Shown piece after piece: positions 8,633 to 18,136 of a DNA stretch of 64,000 nt (position 1 is the stretch's first letter; every line of letters begins with the position of its first letter). The notes beneath the pieces were generated by a model. The model searched no databases. It was not told the DNA's origin and saw only the letters and a list, made by a program, of their open reading frames with translations. The translations under genes were made by a program, and so were the position numbers. The stretch covers positions 1 through 64,000 of the forward strand of contig NZ_JASLDS010000026.1 in the NCBI RefSeq assembly GCF_030151385.1, read 5' to 3'. This DNA comes from Soonwooa sp. Its GTDB lineage: Bacteria; Bacteroidota; Bacteroidia; Flavobacteriales; Weeksellaceae.

Positions 8633-8989
8633 GAAAGCATTGTTGTTACAAAGAGTTTTGACTTTGCTATTAAGATTGTAAATTTCTACAAAAGATTTTC
8701 AATTGAGAAAAAAGAATATGTTTTATCAAAACAGTTTTTACGCTCTGGAACTTCGATTGGTCCAAATGTAAGAGAAGCTCAAAATGCACAAAGTAAAATG
8801 GATTTTATTCATAAATTGTCAATTGCTCAAAAAGAATGTGACGAAACTATATATTGGTTTCAACTATTAAGGGAAACTGATTTTATTAACTCTGATGAAG
8901 CGGATTTTTTAATAAATGATGCAACAGAACTGTTAAAAATTATTCGAAGTATTATTGTAACAACAAAAAAGAATCTCGATTCCAAATAA
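8627..8989 (+). CDS. Four-helix bundle protein (23S rRNA intervening-sequence family)
   Basis: A 120-residue, highly helical protein of the IVS/bAvd four-helix-bundle family. Recognisable are FDFAIKIVNFYK near the N-terminus, the central LRSGTSIGPNVREAQNAQSKMDFIHKLSIA (read as two motifs, SGTSIGPNVREA and DFIHKLSIAQKE), and ETIYWFQLLRETDFI. The family was named from insertions in 23S rRNA genes, and the proteins form small oligomers. Here it stands alone between aminotransferase and kdsB. Its start and stop codons lie inside a 20-bp inverted-repeat pair, suggesting an inserted unit. Molecular function is unknown; related proteins assist diversity-generating retroelements, but no such element is seen here. 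Confidence 0.88.
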   Translation: MNESIVVTKSFDFAIKIVNFYKRFSIEKKEYVLSKQFLRSGTSIGPNVREAQNAQSKMDFIHKLSIAQKECDETIYWFQLLRETDFINSDEADFLINDATELLKIIRSIIVTTKKNLDSK

Positions 8990-9008
8990 TTCATAACTCA
9001 TAATTTAT
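8989..9008 (+). repeat. Right 20-bp inverted repeat around the four-helix-bundle gene
   Basis: ATTCATAACTCATAATTTAT pairs with the left copy at 8613-8632 with one mismatch. It begins at the last base of the stop codon. It is followed by a partial direct copy (ATAACTCATAACT), as if repeat slippage occurred at this edge. No clear target-site duplication was found. Confidence 0.8.
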
Positions 9009-9026
9009 AACTCATAACTAAAGTAA

Positions 9027-9758
9027 ATGAAAATCATTGCAGTTATTCCCGCACGTTACAATTCGACCAGGTTTCCTGCGAAGTTAATGGAGACTTTGGG
9101 CGACAAAACCATAATTACAACAACATATCAGAACGTTTTGGCAACGGGACTTTTCGATGATGTTTTTGTAGCAACAGATTCCGAAATTATTTTCAACGAA
9201 ATCGAAAAAAATGGCGGAAAAGCTGTTATGACGGGCGAACACGAAACGGGAAGCGACAGAATTGCAGAAGCTGTTCAGAATATCGATTGCGATATTGTAA
9301 TTAATGTTCAAGGCGATGAACCTTTCCTTAAATTAGAGCCTTTGCAACAGTTGATAGACGTTTTCAAGACCGATAGCAATAAAGAAATATCTTTAGCATC
9401 TTTAAAAATTGAACTTAAAGAAAAGTCAGAAATCGAAAATCCTAATAATGTAAAAGTAATTACGGATAACAACGGATTTGCCCTGTATTTCAGTCGTTCG
9501 GTTATCCCTTTTCATCGCGAAATAAGTTTTGATGTTCAATATTACAAGCACATTGGTGTTTATGCTTTTAGAAAGGAAGCTTTGTTGCAGTTTTCAAAAT
9601 TAGAGATGAAGCCATTAGAAATTTCCGAGAAAATTGAGTGTATTCGCTATTTGGAATATGGTATGAAAATCAAATTGATAGAAACCCATTTTGTAGGCGT
9701 TGGCATCGATACACCCGAAGATTTGGAAAAGGCAAAGTTGATAATTGGTCAGAATTAA
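9027..9758 (+). CDS. kdsB: 3-deoxy-manno-octulosonate cytidylyltransferase
   Basis: A 243-residue cytoplasmic enzyme that activates KDO with CTP to CMP-KDO for lipopolysaccharide inner-core assembly. The N-terminal nucleotide-binding signature IPARYNSTRFPAKLM is present, then VATDSEII, the conserved TGEHETGSDRIAEA, and VINVQGDEPFL. The length matches the KdsB family. It is downstream of the four-helix-bundle unit and upstream of a LolA-like gene on the same strand. Its presence fits a Gram-negative outer membrane carrying KDO. Confidence 0.95.
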   Translation: MKIIAVIPARYNSTRFPAKLMETLGDKTIITTTYQNVLATGLFDDVFVATDSEIIFNEIEKNGGKAVMTGEHETGSDRIAEAVQNIDCDIVINVQGDEPFLKLEPLQQLIDVFKTDSNKEISLASLKIELKEKSEIENPNNVKVITDNNGFALYFSRSVIPFHREISFDVQYYKHIGVYAFRKEALLQFSKLEMKPLEISEKIECIRYLEYGMKIKLIETHFVGVGIDTPEDLEKAKLIIGQN

Positions 9759-9824
9759 CATCTTTTATAATTTTCAAAAGAAAAAAGCATTTTAAAAAAC
9801 TTATATTTGGAGTTTAATTGCAAA

Positions 9825-10487
9825 ATGAAGAGATTACTATTAGTATTTGGGGTGGTTCTATCGTGTTTTATTCAAGCACAAACAGCAAAAGAAATTATCG
9901 ATAAAAATATAGAACTTTCGGGCGGTTTGACCAACTGGAAGCTCTTGAATTCTGTATTGTTACAAGGTCGTGTGACTTTGGGAGTTAATGACGAATATCC
10001 GTTTAAAATCTATCAAAAACGTCCTAATTTGACAAAAACCGTGATTATGATTAATCAAAAAGAAACGGCTGTTGAAGGTTATGACGGCAGGAAAGGTTAT
10101 GCGATGAATTATGCTCAAAACAAGATTCAAGAATATCCGAGTTATGTTCCAGAAAGTTTTGATAATGATTTTATTGATTGGGAAAACAAAGGTTTTGAAG
10201 CCAATTTAGTAGGTAAAGAACAAATCGGAAATAACAATTATTTTAAGGTTGAATTGACCAAAAATGTTAACAAAACGATTTATTATTTCGATGTTAAAAC
10301 ATATATGTTGTACAAAGAAATTAAAAAAGAAGAAACCATAACTTATGATGACTATAAGAAAGTTGGTAATCTTGTGATGGCACATCGTATCGAATCTTCT
10401 TCGCCTAAAAAAGATGGCGATTATGTTCTTTCTATTTTTAAAATCGAAGTGAATAAAGAATTCCCTGCAAATACTTTTAAGTTTTAA
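9825..10487 (+). CDS. LolA-like outer membrane lipoprotein-sorting protein
   Basis: The start at 9825 is preferred to an ATG at 9807 because it begins a clean signal peptide (MKRLLLVFGVVLSCFIQAQ). The roughly 200-residue mature protein is rich in beta strands and resembles the half-barrel LolA/LolB-like fold of Bacteroidota outer membrane lipoprotein-sorting proteins (NWKLLNSVLLQGRVTLG, then YFDVKTYMLYKEI). A chaperone or scaffold role for lipids or lipoproteins in the periplasm is known for the fold, not shown here. It precedes the ArsC-like gene by 16 bases. Confidence 0.6.
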   Translation: MKRLLLVFGVVLSCFIQAQTAKEIIDKNIELSGGLTNWKLLNSVLLQGRVTLGVNDEYPFKIYQKRPNLTKTVIMINQKETAVEGYDGRKGYAMNYAQNKIQEYPSYVPESFDNDFIDWENKGFEANLVGKEQIGNNNYFKVELTKNVNKTIYYFDVKTYMLYKEIKKEETITYDDYKKVGNLVMAHRIESSSPKKDGDYVLSIFKIEVNKEFPANTFKF

Positions 10488-10503
10488 TTAAATATAATTG
10501 ATT

Positions 10504-10851
10504 ATGAAAAAAGTATTTTATCTAAAAACTTGCGGAACTTGCAAAAAGATAATGGCGGAATTCGATTTGTCAGATTGGGAGCTTCGCGAAATAAAATCAG
10601 CGCCAGTCACAAAAGAAGAATTGGCAGAGATGTATAAATTGACAAAATCTTATGAAGTTTTGTTCAGTAAAAAATCAACGCAGATCAAGGCGCGAGAAAT
10701 TGATGTAAAGACCTTGGGAGAAAATGATTTCAAAGATTTGATTCTCGAGCATTACAGTTTTTTGAAAAGACCAGTGTTTATCGCCGATAAAGAGATTTTT
10801 GCTGGTAGTGACAGAAAGAATTTAGAGAATCTGCGAGCTTTTTTAAAATAA
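10504..10851 (+). CDS. ArsC/Spx family protein (arsenate-reductase-like)
   Basis: A 115-residue thioredoxin-fold protein. ATG at 10504 is preferred over the TTG at 10498 because it gives the standard start MKKVFYLKTCGTCKKI. The CxxC motif (CGTC) is at the ArsC/Spx position, and the C-terminus has the usual HYSFLKRPVFIADKEIFAG segment with the conserved Arg-Pro. The family includes glutaredoxin-dependent arsenate reductases and Spx regulators. No arsenic genes are adjacent, so arsenate reduction is not implied. A terminator follows. Confidence 0.8.
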   Translation: MKKVFYLKTCGTCKKIMAEFDLSDWELREIKSAPVTKEELAEMYKLTKSYEVLFSKKSTQIKAREIDVKTLGENDFKDLILEHYSFLKRPVFIADKEIFAGSDRKNLENLRAFLK

Positions 10852-10870
10852 GATCAAGAAAATATAATTA

Positions 10871-10906
10871 AATGACACTTACGATTGGAAGTGTCATTTT
10901 TTTTTT
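10871..10906 (+). terminator. Rho-independent terminator after the ArsC-like gene
   Basis: AATGACACTT pairs with AAGTGTCATT around an 8-base loop, followed by a long T run. It lies 19 bases after the stop codon. Confidence 0.85.
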
Positions 10907-10923
10907 GAATACGAAATTCTTCA

Positions 10924-11034
10924 CTAAATTTTCAACTTTTCGTAAACCTCATTTCTGTAGCTCAAACCAATTGGGATGTTTTGGGTTTCATCTAAATTAT
11001 GAAGGAAAAGTAAGTGAAAGTAATGATAAATCAT
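10924..11034 (-). other. Short open frame or gene remnant
   Basis: The minus strand has an ATG at 11034-11032 and a stop at 10926-10924, giving 36 residues that end in NIPIGLSYRNEVYEKLKI. The composition looks more like protein than random AT-rich sequence. It sits between the converging terminators of the ArsC-like gene and ftsK. It may be a remnant of a lost gene or a chance frame; I recognise no family. Confidence 0.25.
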
Positions 11035-11037
11035 TTT

Positions 11038-11074
11038 AACAAAAAAAACTCGGCATTCATTAAATGCCGAGTTT
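11038..11074 (-). terminator. Rho-independent terminator of ftsK
   Basis: Read on the minus strand, AAACTCGGCATT and AATGCCGAGTTT (11046-11057 and 11063-11074) form a 12-bp stem with a 5-base loop followed by a T run. It begins 2 bases past the ftsK stop codon. Confidence 0.85.
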
Positions 11075-11075
11075 C

Positions 11076-13571
11076 TTATTTTCTTAAGCTATCTAAAAAT
11101 TGTTCTAGACCGTGTAAATCCGAGATCAAAACTTCTCTCGCTTTGGCGCCGTTAAAGCCACCAACAACGCCCGAAGCTTCCAACTGGTCCATAATTCTAC
11201 CAGCGCGGTTGTAACCAAGTTTTAATTGACGTTGCAACATAGAAGTCGAACCTTGCTGCGTCGAAACGATGATTCTTGCAGCTTCTTCGAACAATTGATC
11301 TTTCTCGTTAGGGTCAAAACTTCCAACAGTAGAAGAAGCTTCTTCGCCGCTGTATTCTGGTAGGATATAAGCATCCGAATAACCTTTTTGCTCACCAATA
11401 AACTCTGCTAATTTTTCTACTTCTGGTGTGTCAACAAAAGCACATTGTAGACGCGTAATTTCGTTACCATTGAAGTATAGCATATCACCTTTTCCGATTA
11501 ACTGTTCAGCACCAGGTGAGTCCAAAATCGTACGAGAGTCGGTGTTTTGGATAACACGGAAAGCGACACGGGCAGGGAAGTTTGCTTTAATCATACCTGT
11601 AATAACGTTAACAGACGGACGTTGCGTTGCTACAATCAAGTGGATACCAATCGCTCTCGCAAGCTGCGCAAGACGTGCAATTGGGATTTCAACTTCTTTG
11701 CCAGCGGTCATAATCAAATCTGCAAACTCGTCTACAACCAAAACAATATAAGGTAAATAGCGATGTCCGTTTTCAGGATTTAACTTTCGTTCCGTGAATT
11801 TTTTATTGTATTCTTTTAAGTTTTTACAAAATGCATTTTTTAGCAATTCGTAACGGTTATCCATTTCTATACAAAGCGAATTAAGAGTGTTAATTACCTT
11901 GTTATTGTCTGTGATAATCGCATCTTCCGCATCTGGAAGTTTGGCTAGATAATGTCTTTCGATTTTAGAATAAAGCGATAATTCTACTTTTTTCGGGTCT
12001 ACCATCACGAATTTCAGTTCGCTAGGATGTTTTTTATAAAGTAGGGAAGTCAAGATCGCATTAATACCAACAGACTTACCTTGACCAGTCGCACCAGCCA
12101 TCAATAAGTGTGGCATTTTTGCTAAATCCGCCATGAAAATCTCGTTAGAAATCGTCTTACCAAATACCACAGGAAGGTCCATATCCGAAGATTGGAATTT
12201 GTTGGAAGCAATCACAGAACGCATCGATACCATGGTTGGATTTTTTCTTGGAACTTCGATACCAATGGTTCCTTTTCCTGGCATTGGCGCGATAATACGG
12301 ATTCCTAAAGCTGAAAGGTTAAGCGCAATATCGTCTTGTAGTTTTTTAATTTGTGCTACACGAATTCCCGCTTCTGGAACAATTTCGTAAAGTGTTACTG
12401 TTGGACCAATCGTTGCTTTAATTTCAGAAATTCCGACATTAAAGTTTTTAAGAAGACCAACAATTTTGTTCTTGTTTTCTTCTAGTTCGTCTTTATTGAT
12501 TGTGATTTCTTCGCTACCATAATCTTTTAACAAATTAGTGCTAGGCATCTGGAATTTTGCCAAATCCAATCTATGGTCATACAACCCATGTTCTTTCACC
12601 AATTCTTGTGATTTAGCTTCATTTGGATCAAGTGGCTCTTCTTTTTTAACCTCGATATTAAAAGCGATATCTTCTGTGTTTGACGCAATATTTTGAGTTG
12701 GCGTAACTGGTTTTTCTACAACAGGCGGTGTGCGGAAATCGTTATCTAATTTAATAGAAACGGCTTCTAGCTCTTCTGCTGGTATTATTGGCGGTGTTTC
12801 AACACTTTCAAAAGTTGTTTTATTTGGTGTTGCAATTGGTTGAATATCTTCGGTAACTTTAATGTTTGGAAGTTCAGTTGATATTTCTGTTTTTTCAGAT
12901 TTTACTTCTTCATGATGTTTTTCGAGTTCTTCTTCAAGCTCGGCATCCGCATCGAAGTTTTCTTCCGATTTTGGCATCATATCTTTTATTTTGCCAAAGG
13001 TGCTGTCATTAATCTTGTTGAATTTATTCTTGATGCTACTTGGTCTCAAATTAAATTCTAAAACAAAATAAAGCAATATACTTATTAATATGATAAGCCA
13101 AAGTCCAACTGAACCAACATAAGCCTTTAGGTAATCCATGATTTGGTAACCATATACGCCACTCCATACGCCATCACCTTTGGTAACTGCACCTAGGAAA
13201 ATTGGCAACCAACAAATGAAAAATAAGCTATGCGAAATTGTTTTCCAAGGCTTGAAGTAATTTTTCTTAAGAATGATAAATCCGAAAACCATCAACAAGA
13301 AAGGAACAATAAAAGCCGTAACACCAATGCTATCGAAAATGAAAAGATTCCCCAGCCAATCACCGATTTTTCCTAAAACATTAGAAGATTTGATGTGTCG
13401 GTCACCCATTGTACCAGCTTGCGACTGGTCTGCTTTCCAATTCATTAGGTAAGACACGAAAGCTATGGTCATCATCCCAGCGATGCAAAATAGGATAATA
13501 CCTGTAACGATGCGGGATTTGGGAAGGATTTTTGTTTGGTCGTTTGTGTTTGTAGTTTTGCTTTTTTCCAT
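11076..13571 (-). CDS. ftsK: DNA translocase FtsK
   Basis: An 831-residue septal DNA pump that moves chromosome ends towards dif during division. The N-terminus has about four membrane helices (roughly residues 20-45, 80-102, 112-130 and 153-172). A low-complexity, acidic and Pro-rich linker follows (about 200-330). The RecA-like motor has Walker A GATGQGKS (493-500) and Walker B LVVDEFADL (about 611-619). The C-terminal gamma winged helix (about 765-831, EEAARIIVSTQQGSTSMLQ) reads polar DNA sequences and contacts the recombinase. Length is typical for Bacteroidota FtsK/SpoIIIE. Confidence 0.95.
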   Translation of the reverse strand: MEKSKTTNTNDQTKILPKSRIVTGIILFCIAGMMTIAFVSYLMNWKADQSQAGTMGDRHIKSSNVLGKIGDWLGNLFIFDSIGVTAFIVPFLLMVFGFIILKKNYFKPWKTISHSLFFICWLPIFLGAVTKGDGVWSGVYGYQIMDYLKAYVGSVGLWLIILISILLYFVLEFNLRPSSIKNKFNKINDSTFGKIKDMMPKSEENFDADAELEEELEKHHEEVKSEKTEISTELPNIKVTEDIQPIATPNKTTFESVETPPIIPAEELEAVSIKLDNDFRTPPVVEKPVTPTQNIASNTEDIAFNIEVKKEEPLDPNEAKSQELVKEHGLYDHRLDLAKFQMPSTNLLKDYGSEEITINKDELEENKNKIVGLLKNFNVGISEIKATIGPTVTLYEIVPEAGIRVAQIKKLQDDIALNLSALGIRIIAPMPGKGTIGIEVPRKNPTMVSMRSVIASNKFQSSDMDLPVVFGKTISNEIFMADLAKMPHLLMAGATGQGKSVGINAILTSLLYKKHPSELKFVMVDPKKVELSLYSKIERHYLAKLPDAEDAIITDNNKVINTLNSLCIEMDNRYELLKNAFCKNLKEYNKKFTERKLNPENGHRYLPYIVLVVDEFADLIMTAGKEVEIPIARLAQLARAIGIHLIVATQRPSVNVITGMIKANFPARVAFRVIQNTDSRTILDSPGAEQLIGKGDMLYFNGNEITRLQCAFVDTPEVEKLAEFIGEQKGYSDAYILPEYSGEEASSTVGSFDPNEKDQLFEEAARIIVSTQQGSTSMLQRQLKLGYNRAGRIMDQLEASGVVGGFNGAKAREVLISDLHGLEQFLDSLRK

Positions 13572-13991
13572 TGATAGATACGGTCAATTCCGTGCAAATT
13601 TAATCTTTTTTAAATGAATTTTGAAGTTAAATATAGGGCTTTCTTATGGATTTTGGCGTAAATATTTGAGGCTTTGGTGTTTTTCGATTTAAAATTATTT
13701 TGAAGCAATATTGTTATTTAGATTTAATAAAAATAATAAAAATAAAATTGTGTTAAAAAAGCGATTTTAAGATTGAATAACATAAAATAACGATTAATTT
13801 TTCAAGAAGTCTTAAGAAACCGAATTTTTGAATTTAATTATAGTGAAAACTAAAAGAGATTTCATTAATTAATAGCTAATATCGATTATGAGAATTGTCA
13901 TTAATGCCTGATTTTATGTATTTAATCTAAATAACATCACTATTTTTGCAATCGACTAAATCTAGGTTGTTATAAGTGTGTTTTTCTGGAT
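13572..13991. other. AT-rich intergenic region between divergent ftsK and the ResB-CcsA gene
   Basis: A 420-base gap separates two divergently transcribed genes, so it must hold both promoters. Apart from a promoter-like TATTTTTG at 13941-13948, I see no open frame, repeat or strong hairpin in it. Confidence 0.6.
13941..13948 (+). promoter_or_regulatory. Putative -7 promoter element of the ResB-CcsA gene
   Basis: TATTTTTG matches the Bacteroidota TAnnTTTG -7 consensus and lies 73 bases before the chosen start codon. A -33 element was not clear. Confidence 0.4.
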
Positions 13992-14021
13992 TTGGTTTCA
14001 TCTTTAATAGAAAGAGTTATT

Positions 14022-17000
14022 ATGAAAAAGATTCAGAATATTCTGATTAACACGCGAACAATGGCGGTTCTGATGCTGTTGTATGCCATTAGTATGGCAG
14101 TCGCAACTTTCGTGGAAAATGACTATGGAACTCCAACTGCAAAGGCGCTTATCTATGAGGCAAAATGGTTTGAAGCCATTATGTTTTTGCTGATTCTTAA
14201 TTTTATTGGTAACATTGGACGATACAGACTTTTCCGTCGAGAAAAATGGCCAATTTTGGTATTTCACTTAGCTTTTATCTTAATTTTTATTGGAGGTGCT
14301 ATTACGAGATACATCAGTTTTGAAGGTGTTATGCACATCCGCGAAGGCGAAAGCAGCAACGAGATTGTGACAGATAAAACATTTTTAAAAGTTAAAATCG
14401 AAGAGAAAGGAGACGAATTACATTATCCAGATATTCCATATCTAATGTCGCCGCTTCATTATGATTTGAATGCGAAATATAACTTCCACGATAAGCAATT
14501 GGAAGTAAAAGCGCTTAATTATTTGCAACGCAAAATGGATAGCCTTGTCGTTAATCCAAATGGAAAAGAGTATCTCCATCTTGTGTCGACTAATGAGAAA
14601 GGTGGTCGTCAAAATATATATCTTGCAGCAGGCGATGTCCAAAATATCAATGGAACTTTGGTGAGTTTTAACAGAACATCGATTGATGGCGCTGTAGAAT
14701 TCCGTAAAGAGAATGATTCATTGTTTATCAAAACTCCTGTGGATGCACAATACATGACGATGGCAACCCAAGCGACAGGAACAACAACCAAGGATAAGTT
14801 GCAACCTTTAGCGCTAAGAAGTCTCTATTCTATCAACGATTTGAAATTGGTTGTGCCAGAAGGACTTAAGAAAGGAAGTTTGAAAGCTTATGAAGGTGAC
14901 AAGCAAAAAGATAAAGATGTACCTGACCAATTGACAGTAGAAGTTAAAGGTCCAAAATCTAAAATGATGGTAGATCTTTCTGTGGAAAAAGGAAATCCAA
15001 ATGCTTATAAGCAAGTGGAGTTGGACGGAATGAATGTGATGATTGGTTTTGGTCCAAAAATATACAACACGCCTTTTGCGCTAAGATTAGACAAATTTGT
15101 TATGGAAACATATCCAGGAAGTTCTTCGCCATCGGCTTACGAATCTCATGTACAGATTATTGATGAAGGAAAACAAACGCCTTATAAAATCTTTATGAAC
15201 CACGTTCTTAATTATAAAGGATATCGTTTTTTCCAATCGAGTTTTGACCCAGACAGAAAAGGAACGATTCTATCAGTTAACCACGATTATTGGGGAACAT
15301 TATTCAGTTACATTGGTTACGGATTTTTATTTGTTGGGATGTTTGTGACGATGTTCTGGAAAGGTTCGCGATTCTGGAATCTTAACAAAATGCTTCGTGA
15401 TATCAGTCAGAAAAAAGCAAAAATGGCTAGTGTTCTTTTATTGTTTTTAAGTTTAGGACTTAACGCTCAAAAGATTGAAACACATTCTGCAACAGATGGA
15501 AGCAAAGATAATGTTGCAGCGCCAGCAACCTCTAATGTTGCGCCACCGACTAACAAAATGAAAGAAGTCTCTGCAGACGATTTCGTTAAGAATATTCAGA
15601 TTGATAAAGATCACGCAGAGAAGTTTGGACATCTTTTGGTGCAAAGTTACGAAGGACGTATACAGCCTGCTAACACGCAAGCCATCGATATTTTACATAA
15701 ATTAACGGATCGCGATTACTTCCAACAATTGGATGCTAACCAATGGTTTTTGGCGGCGACAATTGACCCAATGTTTTGGGCGCAGGTTAATATTATTAAA
15801 ATTGAACACCGAGGAAAAGTTGGTAAAGATTTAGCAAAAATTACCAAAGCTAATGCGGATGGTTTTACAAGTTTGGTGAAGTTGTTCCCAGCAGATAAAA
15901 ATGGAAATCTTCGTTTTGTTTTGGAAGATGAGTATAATGCCGCATTCCGTAAAAAGCCAATTGATAAAACGAAATTTGATGAAGCTGTTATCAAATTAAA
16001 TGATAAAGTACAGGTTCTTAATGCTTTAATGTCTTATCAATATTTCCGTGCTGTTCCTGTTCAGAATGATGCTAACCACACTTGGAATTCGGTGATGACT
16101 GCCAATTTCGAAATGGACAAGAATGCACAAGATGTTTTAGGGCCTTATTTATCAAGCGTGCTTCTTGCAACACAAAATGGAAACTGGAAAAAAGCAGACG
16201 AAGAATTAGCAAAAGTTGAAGCTTATCAACACAAATGGGGAAAACAAGTGATTCCACCAGATTCTAAAGTTAATTTAGAAGTTTTATTAAATAAAATTGA
16301 CATCAATTTCAAATTGTTGATTTTCTACACGATACTTGGAAGTATTTTATTAATTCTGGCATTTTTCGAAATTTTCAGACCGAACAAAATACTACATAAT
16401 ATTGTAAAAGGACTAATTTATATTGGCGCAGTTGGTTATTTGTTCCATTTTATGGGATTAATTGCAAGATGGTATATTTCTGGTCACGCACCTTGGAGTA
16501 ACGGTTACGAGGCAATTATCTTTATCTCGTGGGTTGGTATTACAGCAGGTTTTGCACTTTATAGAAACTCCAATGCTTTGATTCCAGCAGCTGGATTCTT
16601 AGTTGCGGTTATTATGATGGGATTTGCGCACGGCGGATCGGCTTTGGATCCACAAGTGACACCATTGCAACCGGTTCTTAAATCGTATTGGTTGATTGTC
16701 CATGTTGCGATTATTGCATCCAGTTACGGTTTCTTCTCGTTGTCGATGATTATTGCTGTGATCTCATTATTCTTCTATATCATGGCATCGCCAACAATCT
16801 TTAAGAAACATAATGACACAACACTTAAAGAGCTTATCGTAGTCAGCGAAATGTCGTTAAGTATCGGATTGCTAGCACTTACCGTCGGTAACTTTATGGG
16901 TGGTATTTGGGCTAACGAAAGTTGGGGACGTTATTGGAGCTGGGATCCAAAAGAAACTTGGGCTTTCATCTCGATTATGGTTTATGCTTTTGTATTGCAC

Positions 17001-17249
17001 ATGAGATTGGTACCTGGACTTCGTAGTAGACATATTTTCCACGTGATGACGATGTTTGCGTTTTGTTCTATGGTGATGACTTATTTTGGAGTAAATTACT
17101 ACTTAACAGGTCTGCATTCTTATGCTAAAGGAGATGCTATTCCAATTCCGCTTTGGGTTTGGTTAGGTTTAGCCTTTATGGGAACATTAACAGTCGTTTC
17201 TTACTTTAGATTTAAAAGCTTACAAAACAGTCTTCATCCTAAAAAGTAA
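14022..17249 (+). CDS. Cytochrome c biogenesis protein, ResB-CcsA fusion
   Basis: A protein of about 1075 residues joining both halves of the system II haem export and cytochrome c ligation machine. ATG at 14022 is preferred over a TTG at 13992. The N-terminal ResB part has early membrane helices, the RREKWPILVFHLAFILIFIGG segment (read in parts) and a large periplasmic domain, ending in FRFFQSSFDPDRKG-like sequence. An internal hydrophobic stretch ending in LGLNAQK (about residue 480) starts a middle periplasmic domain. The CcsA half has several helices and the haem-handling WWD motif WGRYWSWDPKETWAF about 110 residues from the end. This fused form is normal in Bacteroidota. Confidence 0.9.
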   Translation: MKKIQNILINTRTMAVLMLLYAISMAVATFVENDYGTPTAKALIYEAKWFEAIMFLLILNFIGNIGRYRLFRREKWPILVFHLAFILIFIGGAITRYISFEGVMHIREGESSNEIVTDKTFLKVKIEEKGDELHYPDIPYLMSPLHYDLNAKYNFHDKQLEVKALNYLQRKMDSLVVNPNGKEYLHLVSTNEKGGRQNIYLAAGDVQNINGTLVSFNRTSIDGAVEFRKENDSLFIKTPVDAQYMTMATQATGTTTKDKLQPLALRSLYSINDLKLVVPEGLKKGSLKAYEGDKQKDKDVPDQLTVEVKGPKSKMMVDLSVEKGNPNAYKQVELDGMNVMIGFGPKIYNTPFALRLDKFVMETYPGSSSPSAYESHVQIIDEGKQTPYKIFMNHVLNYKGYRFFQSSFDPDRKGTILSVNHDYWGTLFSYIGYGFLFVGMFVTMFWKGSRFWNLNKMLRDISQKKAKMASVLLLFLSLGLNAQKIETHSATDGSKDNVAAPATSNVAPPTNKMKEVSADDFVKNIQIDKDHAEKFGHLLVQSYEGRIQPANTQAIDILHKLTDRDYFQQLDANQWFLAATIDPMFWAQVNIIKIEHRGKVGKDLAKITKANADGFTSLVKLFPADKNGNLRFVLEDEYNAAFRKKPIDKTKFDEAVIKLNDKVQVLNALMSYQYFRAVPVQNDANHTWNSVMTANFEMDKNAQDVLGPYLSSVLLATQNGNWKKADEELAKVEAYQHKWGKQVIPPDSKVNLEVLLNKIDINFKLLIFYTILGSILLILAFFEIFRPNKILHNIVKGLIYIGAVGYLFHFMGLIARWYISGHAPWSNGYEAIIFISWVGITAGFALYRNSNALIPAAGFLVAVIMMGFAHGGSALDPQVTPLQPVLKSYWLIVHVAIIASSYGFFSLSMIIAVISLFFYIMASPTIFKKHNDTTLKELIVVSEMSLSIGLLALTVGNFMGGIWANESWGRYWSWDPKETWAFISIMVYAFVLHMRLVPGLRSRHIFHVMTMFAFCSMVMTYFGVNYYLTGLHSYAKGDAIPIPLWVWLGLAFMGTLTVVSYFRFKSLQNSLHPKK

Positions 17250-17357
17250 TGTTTTGAATTAAAAAGCTTTTTAGAATTTAAACTGGTTTTAAAAAGCTAA
17301 GACCACATCAAATGTTGGCGGAAAGTCTAAAACAACAATCTGTCAAAAAAGTGAATT

Positions 17358-18122
17358 ATGTCAATATCAACAGAATCAGAATTATTAGGAATGCAAAAAG
17401 CAAGTCACGCAGTTGCATTTACATTAAGAGAAATGATAAAATATGCTCAGGCTGGAATGACTACAAAAGAACTGGATGAGTACGGAGCGAAAATTTTATC
17501 AGAGTTTGGAGCAAAATCTGCACCTCACTTAACCTATGGATTTCCAGGTTGGAACTGCATAAGCGTGGACAACGAATTTTGTCACGGCATTCCCTCCGAA
17601 AAAAGAATTTTGAAAGAAGGAGATTTAATAAATATTGACGTTTCGGCTGAATTAGATGGATTTTGGGCAGACAACGGAGCGTCATTTGTTATTGGAAAAG
17701 ATATTAATCAACATCAAAAATTAGTTGACGCTTCAAAAGAAATTTTGCAGAAAGCTCTTGATAACATAAAAGGTGGAGTAAAAATAGCTGACATTGGTTA
17801 TATAATGGAAACCGAAGCAAAAAAGCGAGGTTTAAAAGTTATAAAAAATCTTGGTGGACACGGAATCGGAAGAAGCCTACACGAACAGCCTGATGAAATA
17901 ATGAATTACAGAAACCGTTTTGACCAAAGACGGTTTAAGAAAAATTCTGTTGTTGCTATTGAAACTTTTATTTCTACAACTTCAACTTATGCAACGGAAT
18001 TAAATGACGGTTGGACAATGGTTGGTAATAAAGGTGGTTATATGGCTCAACATGAGCATACCATTATCGTAACAGACGGAAAACCTTTAATACTAACAGA
18101 AGCAAACGGAATTCTGAACTAA
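17358..18122 (+). CDS. map: Methionine aminopeptidase, type I
   Basis: A 254-residue cytoplasmic metallopeptidase that removes initiator methionine. All five metal ligands are visible: Asp94 (NIDV), Asp105 (WADN), His168 (GGHGIG), Glu202 (AIETF) and Glu233 (QHEHT). Substrate-pocket His76 lies in FCHGIPS. It lacks an N-terminal zinc-finger extension, so it is type Ia. It is not in the ribosomal-protein operon where the essential copy usually sits in Bacteroidota, so it may be a second copy. It stands alone between the ResB-CcsA gene and the converging virJ-mprF pair and may have been acquired. Confidence 0.92.
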   Translation: MSISTESELLGMQKASHAVAFTLREMIKYAQAGMTTKELDEYGAKILSEFGAKSAPHLTYGFPGWNCISVDNEFCHGIPSEKRILKEGDLINIDVSAELDGFWADNGASFVIGKDINQHQKLVDASKEILQKALDNIKGGVKIADIGYIMETEAKKRGLKVIKNLGGHGIGRSLHEQPDEIMNYRNRFDQRRFKKNSVVAIETFISTTSTYATELNDGWTMVGNKGGYMAQHEHTIIVTDGKPLILTEANGILN

Positions 18123-18136
18123 AAAACAAACAACAC

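Noticed and set aside
12133..12390. Plus-strand open frames within ftsK
   Set aside because: They are antisense to a strongly conserved gene and have no family motif or ribosome binding site.
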